The position numbers were made by a program, and so were the translations under genes. Under the pieces are notes generated by a model, which was not told the origin of the DNA, did no database searches, and saw nothing but the letters and a program-made list of their open reading frames with translations. A DNA stretch of 64,000 bases from Nitratidesulfovibrio sp. (GTDB taxonomy: Bacteria > Desulfobacterota > Desulfovibrionia > Desulfovibrionales > Desulfovibrionaceae): contig NZ_JBDXXH010000004.1 of NCBI RefSeq assembly GCF_040373385.1, positions 363,952 to 427,951 of the forward strand, written 5' to 3'. The first letter of the stretch is position 1; the number at the start of each line of letters is the position of its first letter. Positions 49,261-57,808 of the stretch are shown piece after piece.

Positions 49261-50405
49261 CCCCTGTTTCACTCCTGATGCGCGCAGCCCAGTGCGGTGG
49301 CCTGCTGGCCCTGCTGCTGTGCGTCCCCCTGTGCGTTCCCCGCTGCGCGCTGGCCGCCGAGGCTGCGCCCTTTCCTGACCCGATTCCCGCCGCATCGGAC
49401 GAAGTGCCGGAAACAGGCGCCGCCGACGAGCCGGAAGAACCCAAAAAGGCCAAGGCGTTCAGTACGCTGGTCATCTATTTCGAGAACGACCTGTTCGGCG
49501 GTACCGACCAGTACTACACCAACGCGGTGCAGGCCCGGTTCGTCTCGCCCGACCTCAAGACCCTGTCCGACGACGAAATGCTGCCCGACGTGCTGGACGA
49601 ACTCATCGAAAGCCTGCCGTTTTCGGGTGACCCTGATGCCCAGTACAACGTCAGCGTGGCCTTCGGGCAGGCCATCTACACGCCGTCCGATACCCAGGCC
49701 CGGCAGTACCTGGCCGGTGACCGACCTTACGCGGGCTTCCTGTACGGGGCCATCGGCCTGCATGCCAAGAAGGGCGAGCGCATGGACACCCTGCAATTCA
49801 CCGGCGGCATCGTGGGGCCTTCGGCGCGGGGAGAGACGGCCCAGAACGAAGTGCACGAGATGCGCGACATTCCCACGGCCAAGGGCTGGGACAACCAGTT
49901 GCATGACGAACCGGGCCTGATGCTGACCTGGCAACGCAACTGGCGGCTGAACCCTTCGTCCATCGGACGCGGCTTCGGCTGGGACGTGCTGCCCCGCGTG
50001 GGTGCCACGGCGGGCAACGTGCTGACCCAGGCCAACATGGGGGGGGAAGTGCGCATCGGCTGGAACCTGCCGGGCGACTTCGAGACTTCGCTGATCCGCC
50101 CCGGGGGGGGCATAGAGGCACCCAGCGACGATGCGGACCCGCGCGTGCGCGACAGCTGGGGCTGGTACCTGTTCGTGGGTGCCGACGGGCGGGCCGTGGC
50201 CCACAACATCTTTCTGGACGGCAATACCTTTCGCGACAGCCACGACGTGGAAAAGAAGTACTTCGTGGCCGACCTGTCCGGGGGGCTGGCGGTAATCATC
50301 GAAGGGGTGCGCATCACCTACACCCACGCCTACCGCACCGAGGAATTCGTGGGCCAGGACCGGGGGCAGCACTTCGGCTCGCTGACCGTGGGAGTTTCGT
50401 TCTAG
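49257..50405 (+). CDS. LpxR-like outer-membrane protein (lipid A deacylase family, DUF2219)
   Basis: A 382-residue secreted protein with a signal peptide (hydrophobic ~12-30, cleaved after ALA at ~33) and an acidic linker, followed by a predicted beta-barrel ending in the aromatic residue expected of outer-membrane proteins (GVSF). LpxR motifs are visible: IYFENDLFGGTDQYYTNAVQARF and GWDNQLHDEPGL. LpxR removes the 3'-acyloxyacyl group from lipid A; the essential residues look largely kept but activity is inferred. It is the last gene of an overlapping three-gene unit with two glycosyltransferases, suggesting a shared surface-glycolipid pathway. Confidence 0.82.
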   Translation: MTPVSLLMRAAQCGGLLALLLCVPLCVPRCALAAEAAPFPDPIPAASDEVPETGAADEPEEPKKAKAFSTLVIYFENDLFGGTDQYYTNAVQARFVSPDLKTLSDDEMLPDVLDELIESLPFSGDPDAQYNVSVAFGQAIYTPSDTQARQYLAGDRPYAGFLYGAIGLHAKKGERMDTLQFTGGIVGPSARGETAQNEVHEMRDIPTAKGWDNQLHDEPGLMLTWQRNWRLNPSSIGRGFGWDVLPRVGATAGNVLTQANMGGEVRIGWNLPGDFETSLIRPGGGIEAPSDDADPRVRDSWGWYLFVGADGRAVAHNIFLDGNTFRDSHDVEKKYFVADLSGGLAVIIEGVRITYTHAYRTEEFVGQDRGQHFGSLTVGVSF

Positions 50406-50934
50406 CGACGATGGCAGCATTGAAGCCACGCCGTGGCCTGGCGTGCAAGGGGGGCGTTCCGCAGGGGACGTCCTTTTTTTGTGGAAATTTTCCGCGCCGA
50501 TTTCGTGTACAAGGCAGGAGTGGGACGGCATGTTGCGCGCGTGGTGTGCTATGCTGTTTGATTGGTGCTCTTTTTTTCTGTATTGCATCGTGCGATATGC
50601 AGTATTTTTAGTGTTACATGTAATAAAATACGTTTAAATATGGAAGTAAGCACTTATGTACACTTGATAAACATTTGTTTACTGCATCACATTTGTTTAC
50701 ATGGACGCTTTGCACATGTAGTCATGGTGCGCATTCAGATATTGCAAGTGTTTGTCATCGTCATTGTCGTGTGTTTCGCGTTCAAAGTTCTCCCTGCCGG
50801 AGTTTCCTTCCTCTCGCTCCTCTCGGCATATGGCCGGGTGCGCACCGGGCTGCCGTTTTTGTCATGCCATGATTTATAACAGTGATTGCCCGCCTTGGAC
50901 TGGCTACAATATTATAGACAAAAAAGTAGGCGAG
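50406..50934. promoter_or_regulatory. A+T-rich regulatory island upstream of the XRE-type gene
   Basis: About 450 bp that are strikingly A+T-rich in a G+C-rich region. It contains the palindrome TTACATGTAA (50614-50623) and two perfect copies of ACATTTGTTTAC (50671-50682 and 50689-50700) at an 18-bp period, plus TACAAT (50905-50910) near the start codon. No credible gene lies here. The composition suggests transfer from elsewhere or a large protein-bound control region. Confidence 0.5.
50452..50480 (+). terminator. Intrinsic terminator after the LpxR-like gene
   Basis: GGGCGTTCC (50452-50460) and GGGGACGTCC (50464-50473) pair with two G-T wobbles around a three-base loop, followed by seven T. 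Confidence 0.75.
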
Positions 50935-51918
50935 ATGGGCAGGTTACTCGGAAGACTCGTCAGAGAGGCACGCCTTGAGCGAACCGATGGCGGCAAGGTG
51001 CTGTCCATCCGCCAGTTGGCCGATCGGTTGGGGGTGCATCATTCCTACCTCAGCCGCATAGAGCGGGGCGACGATGTCTGCCTGAAGCCGGAGCGATTGA
51101 TGGTGCTTGCCGACCTGCTGGGAGTGGACAGGTACTTCATGCTCGCGGTGGCGGGTGTCGTGCCCGACAAACTGCGCGAAGCCATCTACGAGCACCGCGA
51201 GGTGTTTACATTGTTCCTTCGTTGCGTGCTGTGTGATGAACCGGACGAGTCGGATGATGAAAGCGCCATGTTCGCGGATGCCGTTTGCAAGGCACCCCAC
51301 TGGCGCATTTCCTACACGGATGAGGCGGAACTGCTGCGCAGCCTTGTGGGTGCCATGTCGCGCGAAGGGTGGATCGTCTCGCGGCTGGCCCAGGACCGCA
51401 TGGCGACACAGCTGTCCACATGCGACCTGGGCTTCTGTGACATCGACCTGCGGCGCGGCGTTGTCACCACCGCCGGGGTGCGCAGCCTGCGGGTGTATCT
51501 GGAGCAACACGGGGCGGAAGGCGGCGTTGCCCGTGTCTACCGTTCACGGCGTGTCGCGACAGGCAAGTTGGGCTCCATGATCACGATGCTGCACCGCATG
51601 CGCCATGCCCTGGGGGCGTGGGTGCGGGTGGTGGACGGCTTCGGCATGGTGGTGTTCGACAGCCAGGGGCAAAAGCCGCTGCGGCAGGATATTCGGGATG
51701 ATGCCGGGGACGGCATTCGGGCAGGCGTACCGGTGGGCGTACCGGATCGCACCCCGCCGCGCATCACTTTCGGGCGTCTGGCCAAGCGGCTGCAGGGTAC
51801 GCACGAAAGCCGACTGCGCCACGAGCGCACCCTCGGCAAGCTGACGATGTCGGCTCATGTCTTTTTTCCGTGGGATGAGATGGAGGCGTTTTCGTACATC
51901 ATCGTGTTGTCGCATTGA
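50935..51918 (+). CDS. XRE-family transcriptional regulator with an unknown C-terminal domain
   Basis: A 327-residue protein. An N-terminal helix-turn-helix of the XRE type ([42 protein letters not shown], residues ~20-65) is followed by a ~260-residue C-terminal part I do not recognise. That part is Cys- and Met-bearing near residue 100, has basic surfaces and contains a short PVGVP-type low-complexity stretch at ~265. The size and layout suggest an effector-binding domain. AGG lies 4-6 nt before ATG 50935. It sits between an A+T-rich island and a chemoreceptor that begins 118 bp downstream, and may regulate one or both. Its own A+T-rich upstream region suggests horizontal acquisition. Confidence 0.8.
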   Translation: MGRLLGRLVREARLERTDGGKVLSIRQLADRLGVHHSYLSRIERGDDVCLKPERLMVLADLLGVDRYFMLAVAGVVPDKLREAIYEHREVFTLFLRCVLCDEPDESDDESAMFADAVCKAPHWRISYTDEAELLRSLVGAMSREGWIVSRLAQDRMATQLSTCDLGFCDIDLRRGVVTTAGVRSLRVYLEQHGAEGGVARVYRSRRVATGKLGSMITMLHRMRHALGAWVRVVDGFGMVVFDSQGQKPLRQDIRDDAGDGIRAGVPVGVPDRTPPRITFGRLAKRLQGTHESRLRHERTLGKLTMSAHVFFPWDEMEAFSYIIVLSH

Positions 51919-52036
51919 TGTTCATACCTGTCCTGGTGCGGTTCCAATCCAATCTGAACCGGAGCGAATCAGGAGCGGATCGGGAGCGAAAGCGGGCTTT
52001 CCGTACTTTCATCACAATCAGCAAGCCGGGGGTTTC

Positions 52037-53815
52037 ATGAACAATTTCAATGTCGGTGTCAGGCTGATAGCAGGGTTCATTTTTGTTTCGCTGCTCACGT
52101 TGATCACCGCCGGTTCCGGGTATCTGGCCATCGAAAATGCCAGCGAAAGCCTGCGCCGTTCCAACGAGGAAATGCTGCCCGCCGTGGCCCATACCGGCAG
52201 CGTCGAGCTGGCCATGCGCGGCATCGTGGTGGCCCAGCGCACCCTGATGATGGAACGCCTGTCCAGAGCCGACCGCGACCGCCAGCGGGAGGACATCCGC
52301 CTTGCGCGCGAGGTCATCGCCAAGTCGCGGAGCGAGATGGACAAGCTGCGCCATTCGCCCGCCGTTCAGGAAAAATGGTCTGCCTTCGTCGCCACGCTGG
52401 ACGCCGTGCGCATCACCAACGATGAAATCATGGCCGCCATCCAGGAGTGGGAGCGGGACAGCGCCAGTGACGACAAGCAGGCCAAGGCAGCTGATCTTGT
52501 CACCGGCAAGGGCGTGCAGGCCAACGCCCGACTGGCCGAGGCCGCGGCGGCCGTGCAGGAGGCCGTGCGGGCAGAGGCGCGTGCCGCGCGGGTCCAAAGC
52601 GCTGCGGAAGCGCACACGGCGCACAACACCGCCATCACTCTGGCCGTGGGGGCGCCGTTGTTGTCGCTGCTGCTCGGCTTCTTCATTTCGCGGTCCATCA
52701 CCCGTCCGCTGGGCGGGGCCGTGTCGTTCGCGCAGTTGGTGGCGGGTGGAAACCTGAACGCGGACCTTGCCGTGCACGGGCGTGACGAGATCGGCAGGTT
52801 GGCCGACGCCCTGCGGGTGATGGTGGACACCCTGAAGGCCAAGATCGCTGAGGCTGAAGACAAGAGCGAGCAGGCAGCCCGCAAGGAGCAGGAGGCCATG
52901 GCCGCCATGCGTGAAGCGGATGAAGCCCGCAAGCAGGCAGAAAACGCCAAGCGCGAGGGCATGTTGCAGGCTGCCGCGCGGGTGGAGGGCTCGGTGGAGG
53001 TGGTCTCGTCCGCGTCCGAGGAGCTTTCCGCCCAGATCGAGCAGGCCGACCGGGGCGCCAAGGAACAGGCCAAGCGCGTTTCCGAGACGGCCACGGCCAT
53101 GGAGGAAATGAACGCCAGCGTGCTGGAGGTGGCCCGCAACGCCGGGAACACCGCCGAGGTTTCCGATTCGGCCCGCGCCAAGGCCGCCCACGGTGCCGCG
53201 CTGGTGGAACGGGTGGTGGGCACCATCGACGGTGTGCGGCGGCAGTCGCTGGACCTCAAGGCCGACATGGAAGACCTGGGCCGCCAGGCGGAGTCCATCG
53301 GGGCGATCATGAACGTGATCAGCGACATTGCCGACCAGACCAACCTGCTGGCGCTGAACGCGGCCATCGAGGCGGCCCGCGCCGGTGACGCCGGGCGCGG
53401 CTTTGCCGTGGTGGCCGACGAGGTGCGCAAGCTGGCGGAAAAGACCATGCAGGCCACCGTGCAGGTGGGCGATGCCATCCGGGGGGTGCAGCAGGGCACC
53501 CGCAAGAACATGGAGAACGTGGACCGCTCGGTACAGGGCATCGAGGAATCCACCCAACTGGTGCGCCAGTCGGGCGAGGCGCTGGGCGAGATCGTGCGGC
53601 TGGTGGAAACGGCCAGCGATCAGGTGCGCTCCATCGCCACGGCATCGGAGCAGCAGTCCTCCGCCAGCGAGGAAATCAACCACGCGGTGGAGCAGGTCAG
53701 CACCATTTCCGCCGAAACGGCGCAGGCCATGCGGGAATCGGCGCGGGCCGTGTCCGCCCTGGCGGAGCAGGCCCAGGTGTTGAAGCGCCTGGTGGAAGAG
53801 ATGAAGGCGGGCTAG
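52037..53815 (+). CDS. Methyl-accepting chemotaxis protein
   Basis: A 592-residue chemoreceptor. Transmembrane helix 1 (~9-29), a four-helix-bundle-like periplasmic sensor (~35-190), transmembrane helix 2 (~198-218, [20 protein letters not shown]), HAMP (~220-270), a heptad-rich coiled coil and the signalling tip near residue 440 ([24 protein letters not shown]). The start [14 protein letters not shown] follows GGGGG at ~5 nt. The stop codon directly abuts a 320-bp nested-hairpin repeat. No chemotaxis partners are adjacent; it would work with the CheA/CheW at 5204-8241 or others elsewhere. Confidence 0.93.
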   Translation: MNNFNVGVRLIAGFIFVSLLTLITAGSGYLAIENASESLRRSNEEMLPAVAHTGSVELAMRGIVVAQRTLMMERLSRADRDRQREDIRLAREVIAKSRSEMDKLRHSPAVQEKWSAFVATLDAVRITNDEIMAAIQEWERDSASDDKQAKAADLVTGKGVQANARLAEAAAAVQEAVRAEARAARVQSAAEAHTAHNTAITLAVGAPLLSLLLGFFISRSITRPLGGAVSFAQLVAGGNLNADLAVHGRDEIGRLADALRVMVDTLKAKIAEAEDKSEQAARKEQEAMAAMREADEARKQAENAKREGMLQAAARVEGSVEVVSSASEELSAQIEQADRGAKEQAKRVSETATAMEEMNASVLEVARNAGNTAEVSDSARAKAAHGAALVERVVGTIDGVRRQSLDLKADMEDLGRQAESIGAIMNVISDIADQTNLLALNAAIEAARAGDAGRGFAVVADEVRKLAEKTMQATVQVGDAIRGVQQGTRKNMENVDRSVQGIEESTQLVRQSGEALGEIVRLVETASDQVRSIATASEQQSSASEEINHAVEQVSTISAETAQAMRESARAVSALAEQAQVLKRLVEEMKAG

Positions 53816-54135
53816 GGGCAGTTTCTAAATTGTCCTTTCGCCCGTTGGCGTCCGACCCGAAGGGCGCGGAGCGTGCCCGTTAAGCGAGCTTGCGAGCTTT
53901 ACGGGCATCGTGCGCAACGCGGTCAAACTTCGTCTGCCATGGCTTTGCTGTCCTTATCCGTAAGACTCGCGCTGCGCGCTTGCCTAACGGCTAAGGCTCG
54001 GTCAAATACGATAAGAGCGCGTTGCGGTCCTCATCCGTAAGGTTCGCTTCGCTCACCTAACGGCTGAGGCATATTCCCTCATGGCAGGCTCGTTTTCCTC
54101 GCCAACGAATGAAAATCCTCATTTAGAAACAGCCC
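53816..54135. repeat. Nested-hairpin intergenic repeat, copy B (three inserted modules)
   Basis: Bounded by imperfect 15-bp inverted ends (GGGCAGTTTCTAAAT, 53816-53830, and ATTTAGAAACAGCCC, 54121-54135; 14 of 15 pair). Inside are three hairpins of one form: CCCGTTAAGC/GCTTTACGGG (53876-53905), CCGTAAGAC with CCTAACGG (53958-53990) and CCTCATCCGTAAGGT/ACCTAACGGCTGAGG (54029-54069). The stretch 53999-54118 is nearly the reverse complement of 55280-55405. It starts right after the stop codon of the chemoreceptor. Structure suggests a miniature-transposon-like or structured repeat; no coding sequence. Confidence 0.75.
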
Positions 54136-54175
54136 TTAGTCGGCTAGGTCCACGGCATCCGGCAGTTGAACGAAA

Positions 54176-54210
54176 ACGGGCCGCCCTTCCGTGCAGGAAG
54201 GGCGGCCCGT
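54176..54210 (-). terminator. Intrinsic terminator of hemC
   Basis: ACGGGCCGCCCTTCC (54176-54190), loop GTGCA, GGAAGGGCGGCCCGT (54196-54210), a perfect 15-bp stem. On the minus strand TTTTCG follows, 60 bp after the hemC stop. Confidence 0.85.
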
Positions 54211-54272
54211 TGTATCGCAATCGAAAGCAGGACCGTACCGGCTGCATGGGCCGGGTGCCGGGACTGAACGGG

Positions 54273-55226
54273 CTAGTTTGTCGCCGCTCCGCTGCCGTAT
54301 ACCTCGGCCAGTATTTCGCCTGCACCGTCGGCCACCAGTCGGGCGGCAAGATCCAGGCCGACCGTGCGGGCCTGCGCGCCATCCGGGGCGCTGGTGCCGT
54401 TCAGGGTGCGGCGGATCACCCGCGCGCCGGCAAGGTCGGCCACAAGTCCTTCCAGTGCGAAGGTGGCATCGCCCGTCATCACGGCGTGCCCGGCGATGGG
54501 CACCTGGCAGCCGCCCTGCAACCCGGCCAGAAAGCCGCGTTCGGCCTCCACGCGGATGCGGGTGGGGGTGTGCTCCATGAAGGCCAGCAGATCGCGCAGG
54601 TCGGCCCGGTCCCCCCGGAATTCGATGCCCAGCGCGCCCTGTCCCACGGCGGGCAGGAAGGCGGGCGGCCCCAGCACTTCGCTCTTGGGCGCGGAAAGGC
54701 CCAGGCGCTTCATGCCTGCGGTGGCCATGATAATGGCGTCGAACTGGCCCTCGGAAAGCTTGCGCAGGCGGGTGTCCACGTTGCCGCGCAGGGAGACCAC
54801 GTTCAGGTCCGGGCGCAGGGCCAGCAACTGCGACTGGCGGCGCAGGCTGCTGGTGCCCACGGTGGCTCCGTGGGGCAGGGCGGCCAGCGAATCGTGGTGC
54901 ACGGACAGGAAGGAGTCGGACGGTTCCTCGCGTTCGGGAATGATGCCCAGCACCAGCCCTTCCGGCAGTTCCATGGGCACGTCCTTCATGCTGTGCACGG
55001 CCAGGTCGGCCCGGCCATCCAGCAGCGCCTCCTCGATTTCCTTCACGAACAGGCCCTTGCCGCCCACCTTGGCCAGCGGCACGTCGAGGATGATGTCCCC
55101 CCGAGTCTTCAGGACCAGCAGTTCCACAGAAACGCCGGGGTGTCGGCCTTCGATGCAGGACTTGACGTGTTCGGCCTGCCACAGGGCCAGCTTGCTGCCA
55201 CGGGTGGCGATGACGAGTTTGTTCAT
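54273..55226 (-). CDS. hemC: Hydroxymethylbilane synthase (porphobilinogen deaminase)
   Basis: A 317-residue HemC that polymerises four porphobilinogens into hydroxymethylbilane for siroheme, heme and cobalamin. Motifs: [72 protein letters not shown] and the dipyrromethane-binding Cys240 in GGCQVPIAG. Sulfate reducers need it for siroheme and cytochromes. It is alone between two nested-hairpin repeats in opposite orientation (53816-54135 and 55272-55450). No ribosome site of note precedes ATG 55226. Confidence 0.97.
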   Translation of the reverse strand: MNKLVIATRGSKLALWQAEHVKSCIEGRHPGVSVELLVLKTRGDIILDVPLAKVGGKGLFVKEIEEALLDGRADLAVHSMKDVPMELPEGLVLGIIPEREEPSDSFLSVHHDSLAALPHGATVGTSSLRRQSQLLALRPDLNVVSLRGNVDTRLRKLSEGQFDAIIMATAGMKRLGLSAPKSEVLGPPAFLPAVGQGALGIEFRGDRADLRDLLAFMEHTPTRIRVEAERGFLAGLQGGCQVPIAGHAVMTGDATFALEGLVADLAGARVIRRTLNGTSAPDGAQARTVGLDLAARLVADGAGEILAEVYGSGAATN

Positions 55227-55271
55227 GTAGTTGCGCGCGGTGTGAGGATGATGTTGAGACTTGCAGCTGGT

Positions 55272-55450
55272 TCCGGATTAGGATTTTCGTTTGCTGGCAA
55301 GGAAAGCAAGCCCGCCATGAGGGAGTATGCCTCAGCCGTTAGGTGAGCGAAGCGAACCTTACGGATGAGGACCGCAAGGCGCTCTTATCGTATTTGACCG
55401 AGATGGCAGGCGAAGTTTGACGCAGCCAGCGGACGAAAGGACAATCCGGA
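55272..55450. repeat. Nested-hairpin intergenic repeat, copy C (one module)
   Basis: Ends pair as TCCGGATT (55272-55279) with AATCCGGA (55443-55450). The single module is CCTCAGCCGTTAGGT (55330-55344), an 11-base loop, ACCTTACGGATGAGG (55356-55370). Over its length it is the reverse complement of copy B minus two modules. It lies between the hemC start and the FmdB-type gene stop. Confidence 0.75.
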
Positions 55451-55457
55451 GGCATCG

Positions 55458-55694
55458 CTAGCCGCAGGTGGAGCAGTTCCCGCCCGAACACCCGGAGCAG
55501 CCGCCACGGCTGGACTTGGGGAAGGTCACGGTCTGCCCCACGCGCGAGGGCGCGGGCATCTTGAAGCAGGCGCAGGACAGCTGCTTCTCGGTACGGGCAG
55601 AGCCGCAGGCCGGGCAGGGGGGCAGGTCGTCGCCGAAGACGAGTTCCTCGAATTTCTTGCCGCAGGCGGTGCATTCGTATTCGTAGATGGGCAT
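55458..55694 (-). CDS. FmdB-family zinc-ribbon protein
   Basis: A 78-residue protein: MPIYEYECTACGKKFEELVF at the start, then CPACGSARTEKQLSC, i.e. two CxxC knuckles of the FmdB/CxxC_CxxC zinc ribbon (~residues 8-40). The C-terminus is Gly/Cys-rich (GGCSGCSGGNCSTCG), a further possible metal site typical of some members. Function in the family is unknown, often linked to regulation. It is the gene after gmhA on the minus strand, 141 bp away. Confidence 0.85.
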   Translation of the reverse strand: MPIYEYECTACGKKFEELVFGDDLPPCPACGSARTEKQLSCACFKMPAPSRVGQTVTFPKSSRGGCSGCSGGNCSTCG

Positions 55695-55835
55695 GATGCG
55701 TTTTCCTCCAAAGGCGGTGCGAAAGGCTGCCCCGGCGTTGCCCCCCTGTCTCGCATGGCGTGTTGCCGGGCGAGCGGGGCGTGCGGCGCGGGGCGGAACA
55801 TGATCGGCGGGCGTGCTCGGTGCCGGAAAGGGCGC

Positions 55836-56462
55836 CTATTGCGGCGCGGTGCCTTCCAGGTACGGTTGCAGGGCCAGCACGTTTTCGAACAGGAAATGGT
55901 CGGTCAACTGGCACAGCAGGTGGCCCACGGTGATGTGGATTTCCTGCACCAGCGGGGTGCGCCGGTCGGATACGTCCAGCAGGTAGTCGCACAGCGCGGC
56001 CATTTCGCCGCCGCCGCGACCGGTCATGCCCACGGTGGTCACGCCCTTCTCGCGCGCGGCCTTCAGCGCCAGCACCACGTTGGGGCTGTTGCCGGACGTG
56101 GAAATGCCCACCAGCATGTCTCCGGGTTGGCCCAGCGCCTGCACCTGTTTCTGGAACACCTGTTCGAAGCCGTAGTCGTTGCCTATGGCGGTAAGTATCG
56201 AGCTGTCGGTGGTCAAGGCCAGGGCGGGCAGGGGGGGGCGCTCCATCATGAAGCGGTTGACGAATTCGGCGGCCAGGTGCTGGGCGTCGGCGGCGCTGCC
56301 GCCGTTGCCGCAGAACATGATCTTGCGGCCCCGGGCAAGGGTGAGGGCCATCTGAAGGGCCAACTCCACCACGCGCTCGGCGTTCTGCTGGAAATAGCGT
56401 TCGCGAAGCTTCGCGCCTTCGGTGGCGTGTTCGAGCACGATCTGGCGGGCGGTGTCTGTCAT
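55836..56462 (-). CDS. gmhA: Phosphoheptose isomerase
   Basis: A 208-residue GmhA that converts sedoheptulose-7-phosphate to D-glycero-D-manno-heptose-7-phosphate, the first step of LPS heptose synthesis. SIS-domain motifs: RGRKIMFCGNGGSAADAQHLAAEFVNRF (~45-75), DYGFEQVFQKQVQALGQPGDMLVGISTSGNSPNV, and the C-terminal HITVGHLLCQLTDHFLF with the catalytic His region. Only a distant ribosome-site candidate lies upstream of ATG 56462. It is convergent with nothing and divergent from nadK across a 389-bp space. Confidence 0.95.
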   Translation of the reverse strand: MTDTARQIVLEHATEGAKLRERYFQQNAERVVELALQMALTLARGRKIMFCGNGGSAADAQHLAAEFVNRFMMERPPLPALALTTDSSILTAIGNDYGFEQVFQKQVQALGQPGDMLVGISTSGNSPNVVLALKAAREKGVTTVGMTGRGGGEMAALCDYLLDVSDRRTPLVQEIHITVGHLLCQLTDHFLFENVLALQPYLEGTAPQ

Positions 56463-56851
56463 GGAGCGGTTGATACCTCTGCGGCGGCCGTGCGGCCAGC
56501 CCGTGGATGTTGCGGAACCACTCGGCAGTATACCAAATGGCCGGGCGTGACAACCGTGTGGCGCGGCCAGTGCGGCGACTGTGCGGGCGCCCAGCGTGTG
56601 CGCCATGTCGCAATGTGGCCCGCCAGTCCTGCCGGGGCCGTGGTACCTGGCCTGTCTGGTCTGTCTGGCTTGTATGGGTTGTCTGGCCGGGTTGGCTGCC
56701 CTGCCTGCACGTTTGCCCGGCCTGTACCGTGGCGGGCCGTGCGCAATGCGCCAGGCTCGTCCCTGCCGCCCGGCCGGGGCGCGCCCCCTTCCGGCGACCC
56801 TTCGCGCGGTTATTTCTTGAAGGCGCGGGCGGATTCCACTAGGAACACTCC
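56463..56851. other. 389-bp divergent space with 9-bp repeats
   Basis: No gene is seen. A 9-bp-period tract at 56653-56697 (TGTCTGGTC, TGTCTGGCT, TGTATGGGT, TGTCTGGCC, GGGTTGGCT) is the main feature. No strong promoter is visible for nadK or gmhA. Confidence 0.5.
56653..56697. repeat. 9-bp tandem repeat tract upstream of nadK
   Basis: Five head-to-tail 9-mers with consensus TGTCTGGNN, intergenic between gmhA and nadK. Confidence 0.7.
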
Positions 56852-57703
56852 ATGCACACCGCGCTTCGTTCCATTCTCATCGTCACCAAGTCGGGCCACC
56901 GCGAGGCGGAGGCCCTTGGCGAGCGCATGCGCGCCTGGCTGGTCGCGCGCGGCCTTTCGGCGCGCGTGGTGGAGAACACGGGCGATGCCGTGTCGCTGGC
57001 CGTGGCCGGGCAGGAATGCAGCCTGGCCCTGGTGCTGGGCGGCGACGGCACCATCCTTGGCGTGGCCCGGCGGTTGCTGGGCTCCGGGGTGCCGCTCCTG
57101 GGCGTGAACCTGGGCAAGGTGGGCTTTCTGGCGGAAGTGGCGGCCACCCGCTGGGAAGCCAGCCTGGAACGGCTGCTGTCCGGCGGCGTGACCGTGCAGG
57201 AGCGGCTGGCGCTATCCTTTCACGTGGAGCGGGACGGGGCCACGGTGCATTCCGGCGGCGCGGTGAACGATGTGGTCATCAATCGCGGCATTCTGGCGCG
57301 GGTCATCAATCTGGACCTGCGCGTGGGGTCCGAACGGCTGGGCGAACTGCGCGCCGACGGGCTGATCGTCTCCACCCCCACCGGGGCCACGGGGTATTCC
57401 GTGTCCGCGCGGGGGCCGCTGGTGCATCCGCAACTGCACGTGTACACCGTGACGCCCATCTGCCCGTTTCTGAACAACCTGCTGCCACTGGTGCTGCCCG
57501 GCGAGGCCCGCCTGTCGGTAACGGTGCGCGAGCGCACCACCGATGTCTACCTGACCCAGGACGGGCAGGAAGGCTACGCCCTGCACGCGGGCGACGTGGT
57601 GCACGTGGAACGCGCGCCCGGCGGCATGCTGTTCGCCACCATCGAGGAACTTTCGTACTACCGCAAGCTGAAGGCCAAGGGGTTCATCAAGGACCAGGCC
57701 TGA
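56852..57703 (+). CDS. nadK: NAD kinase
   Basis: A 283-residue NadK that makes NADP from NAD and ATP. The GGDGT motif is at ~63-67 (LVLGGDGTILGVARRL), followed by LGVNLGKVGFLAEV, the GGAVNDVVINRG NAD-binding segment, LRADGLIVSTPTGATGYSVSARGPLVHP and the C-terminal DGQEGYALHAGDVVHVERA. It begins with ATG 56852 just after AGGAAC. The next gene, a DUF89-like protein, starts 105 bp downstream. Confidence 0.95.
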   Translation: MHTALRSILIVTKSGHREAEALGERMRAWLVARGLSARVVENTGDAVSLAVAGQECSLALVLGGDGTILGVARRLLGSGVPLLGVNLGKVGFLAEVAATRWEASLERLLSGGVTVQERLALSFHVERDGATVHSGGAVNDVVINRGILARVINLDLRVGSERLGELRADGLIVSTPTGATGYSVSARGPLVHPQLHVYTVTPICPFLNNLLPLVLPGEARLSVTVRERTTDVYLTQDGQEGYALHAGDVVHVERAPGGMLFATIEELSYYRKLKAKGFIKDQA

Positions 57704-57713
57704 GGACTATTCC

Positions 57714-57735
57714 AAATCGTCCTTCGCCCGCCCGC
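57714..57735 (+). repeat. Possible remnant of the nested-hairpin repeat (left end)
   Basis: TTCCAAATCGTCC-TTCGCCCG matches the left end of copy B (TTCTAAATTGTCCTTTCGCCCG) apart from two substitutions and one missing base. No other part of the element is present. Confidence 0.35.
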
Positions 57736-57808
57736 AACGTCTCCGCGACGGCCCTTTGCCGGGGGGCCGCCCCGCCGTGCCACCCGGCCCCGCCGATACG
57801 AGGTCGCC

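Noticed and set aside
50540..50900. Small open frames in the A+T-rich island
   Set aside because: They lack ribosome sites and good composition, and the DNA shows repeats and palindromes typical of a control region.
53816..55450. Composite transposon around hemC
   Set aside because: The inverted repeats carry no transposase frame and hemC is a normal housekeeping gene; the ends differ between the two copies. I keep it as a repeat finding only.
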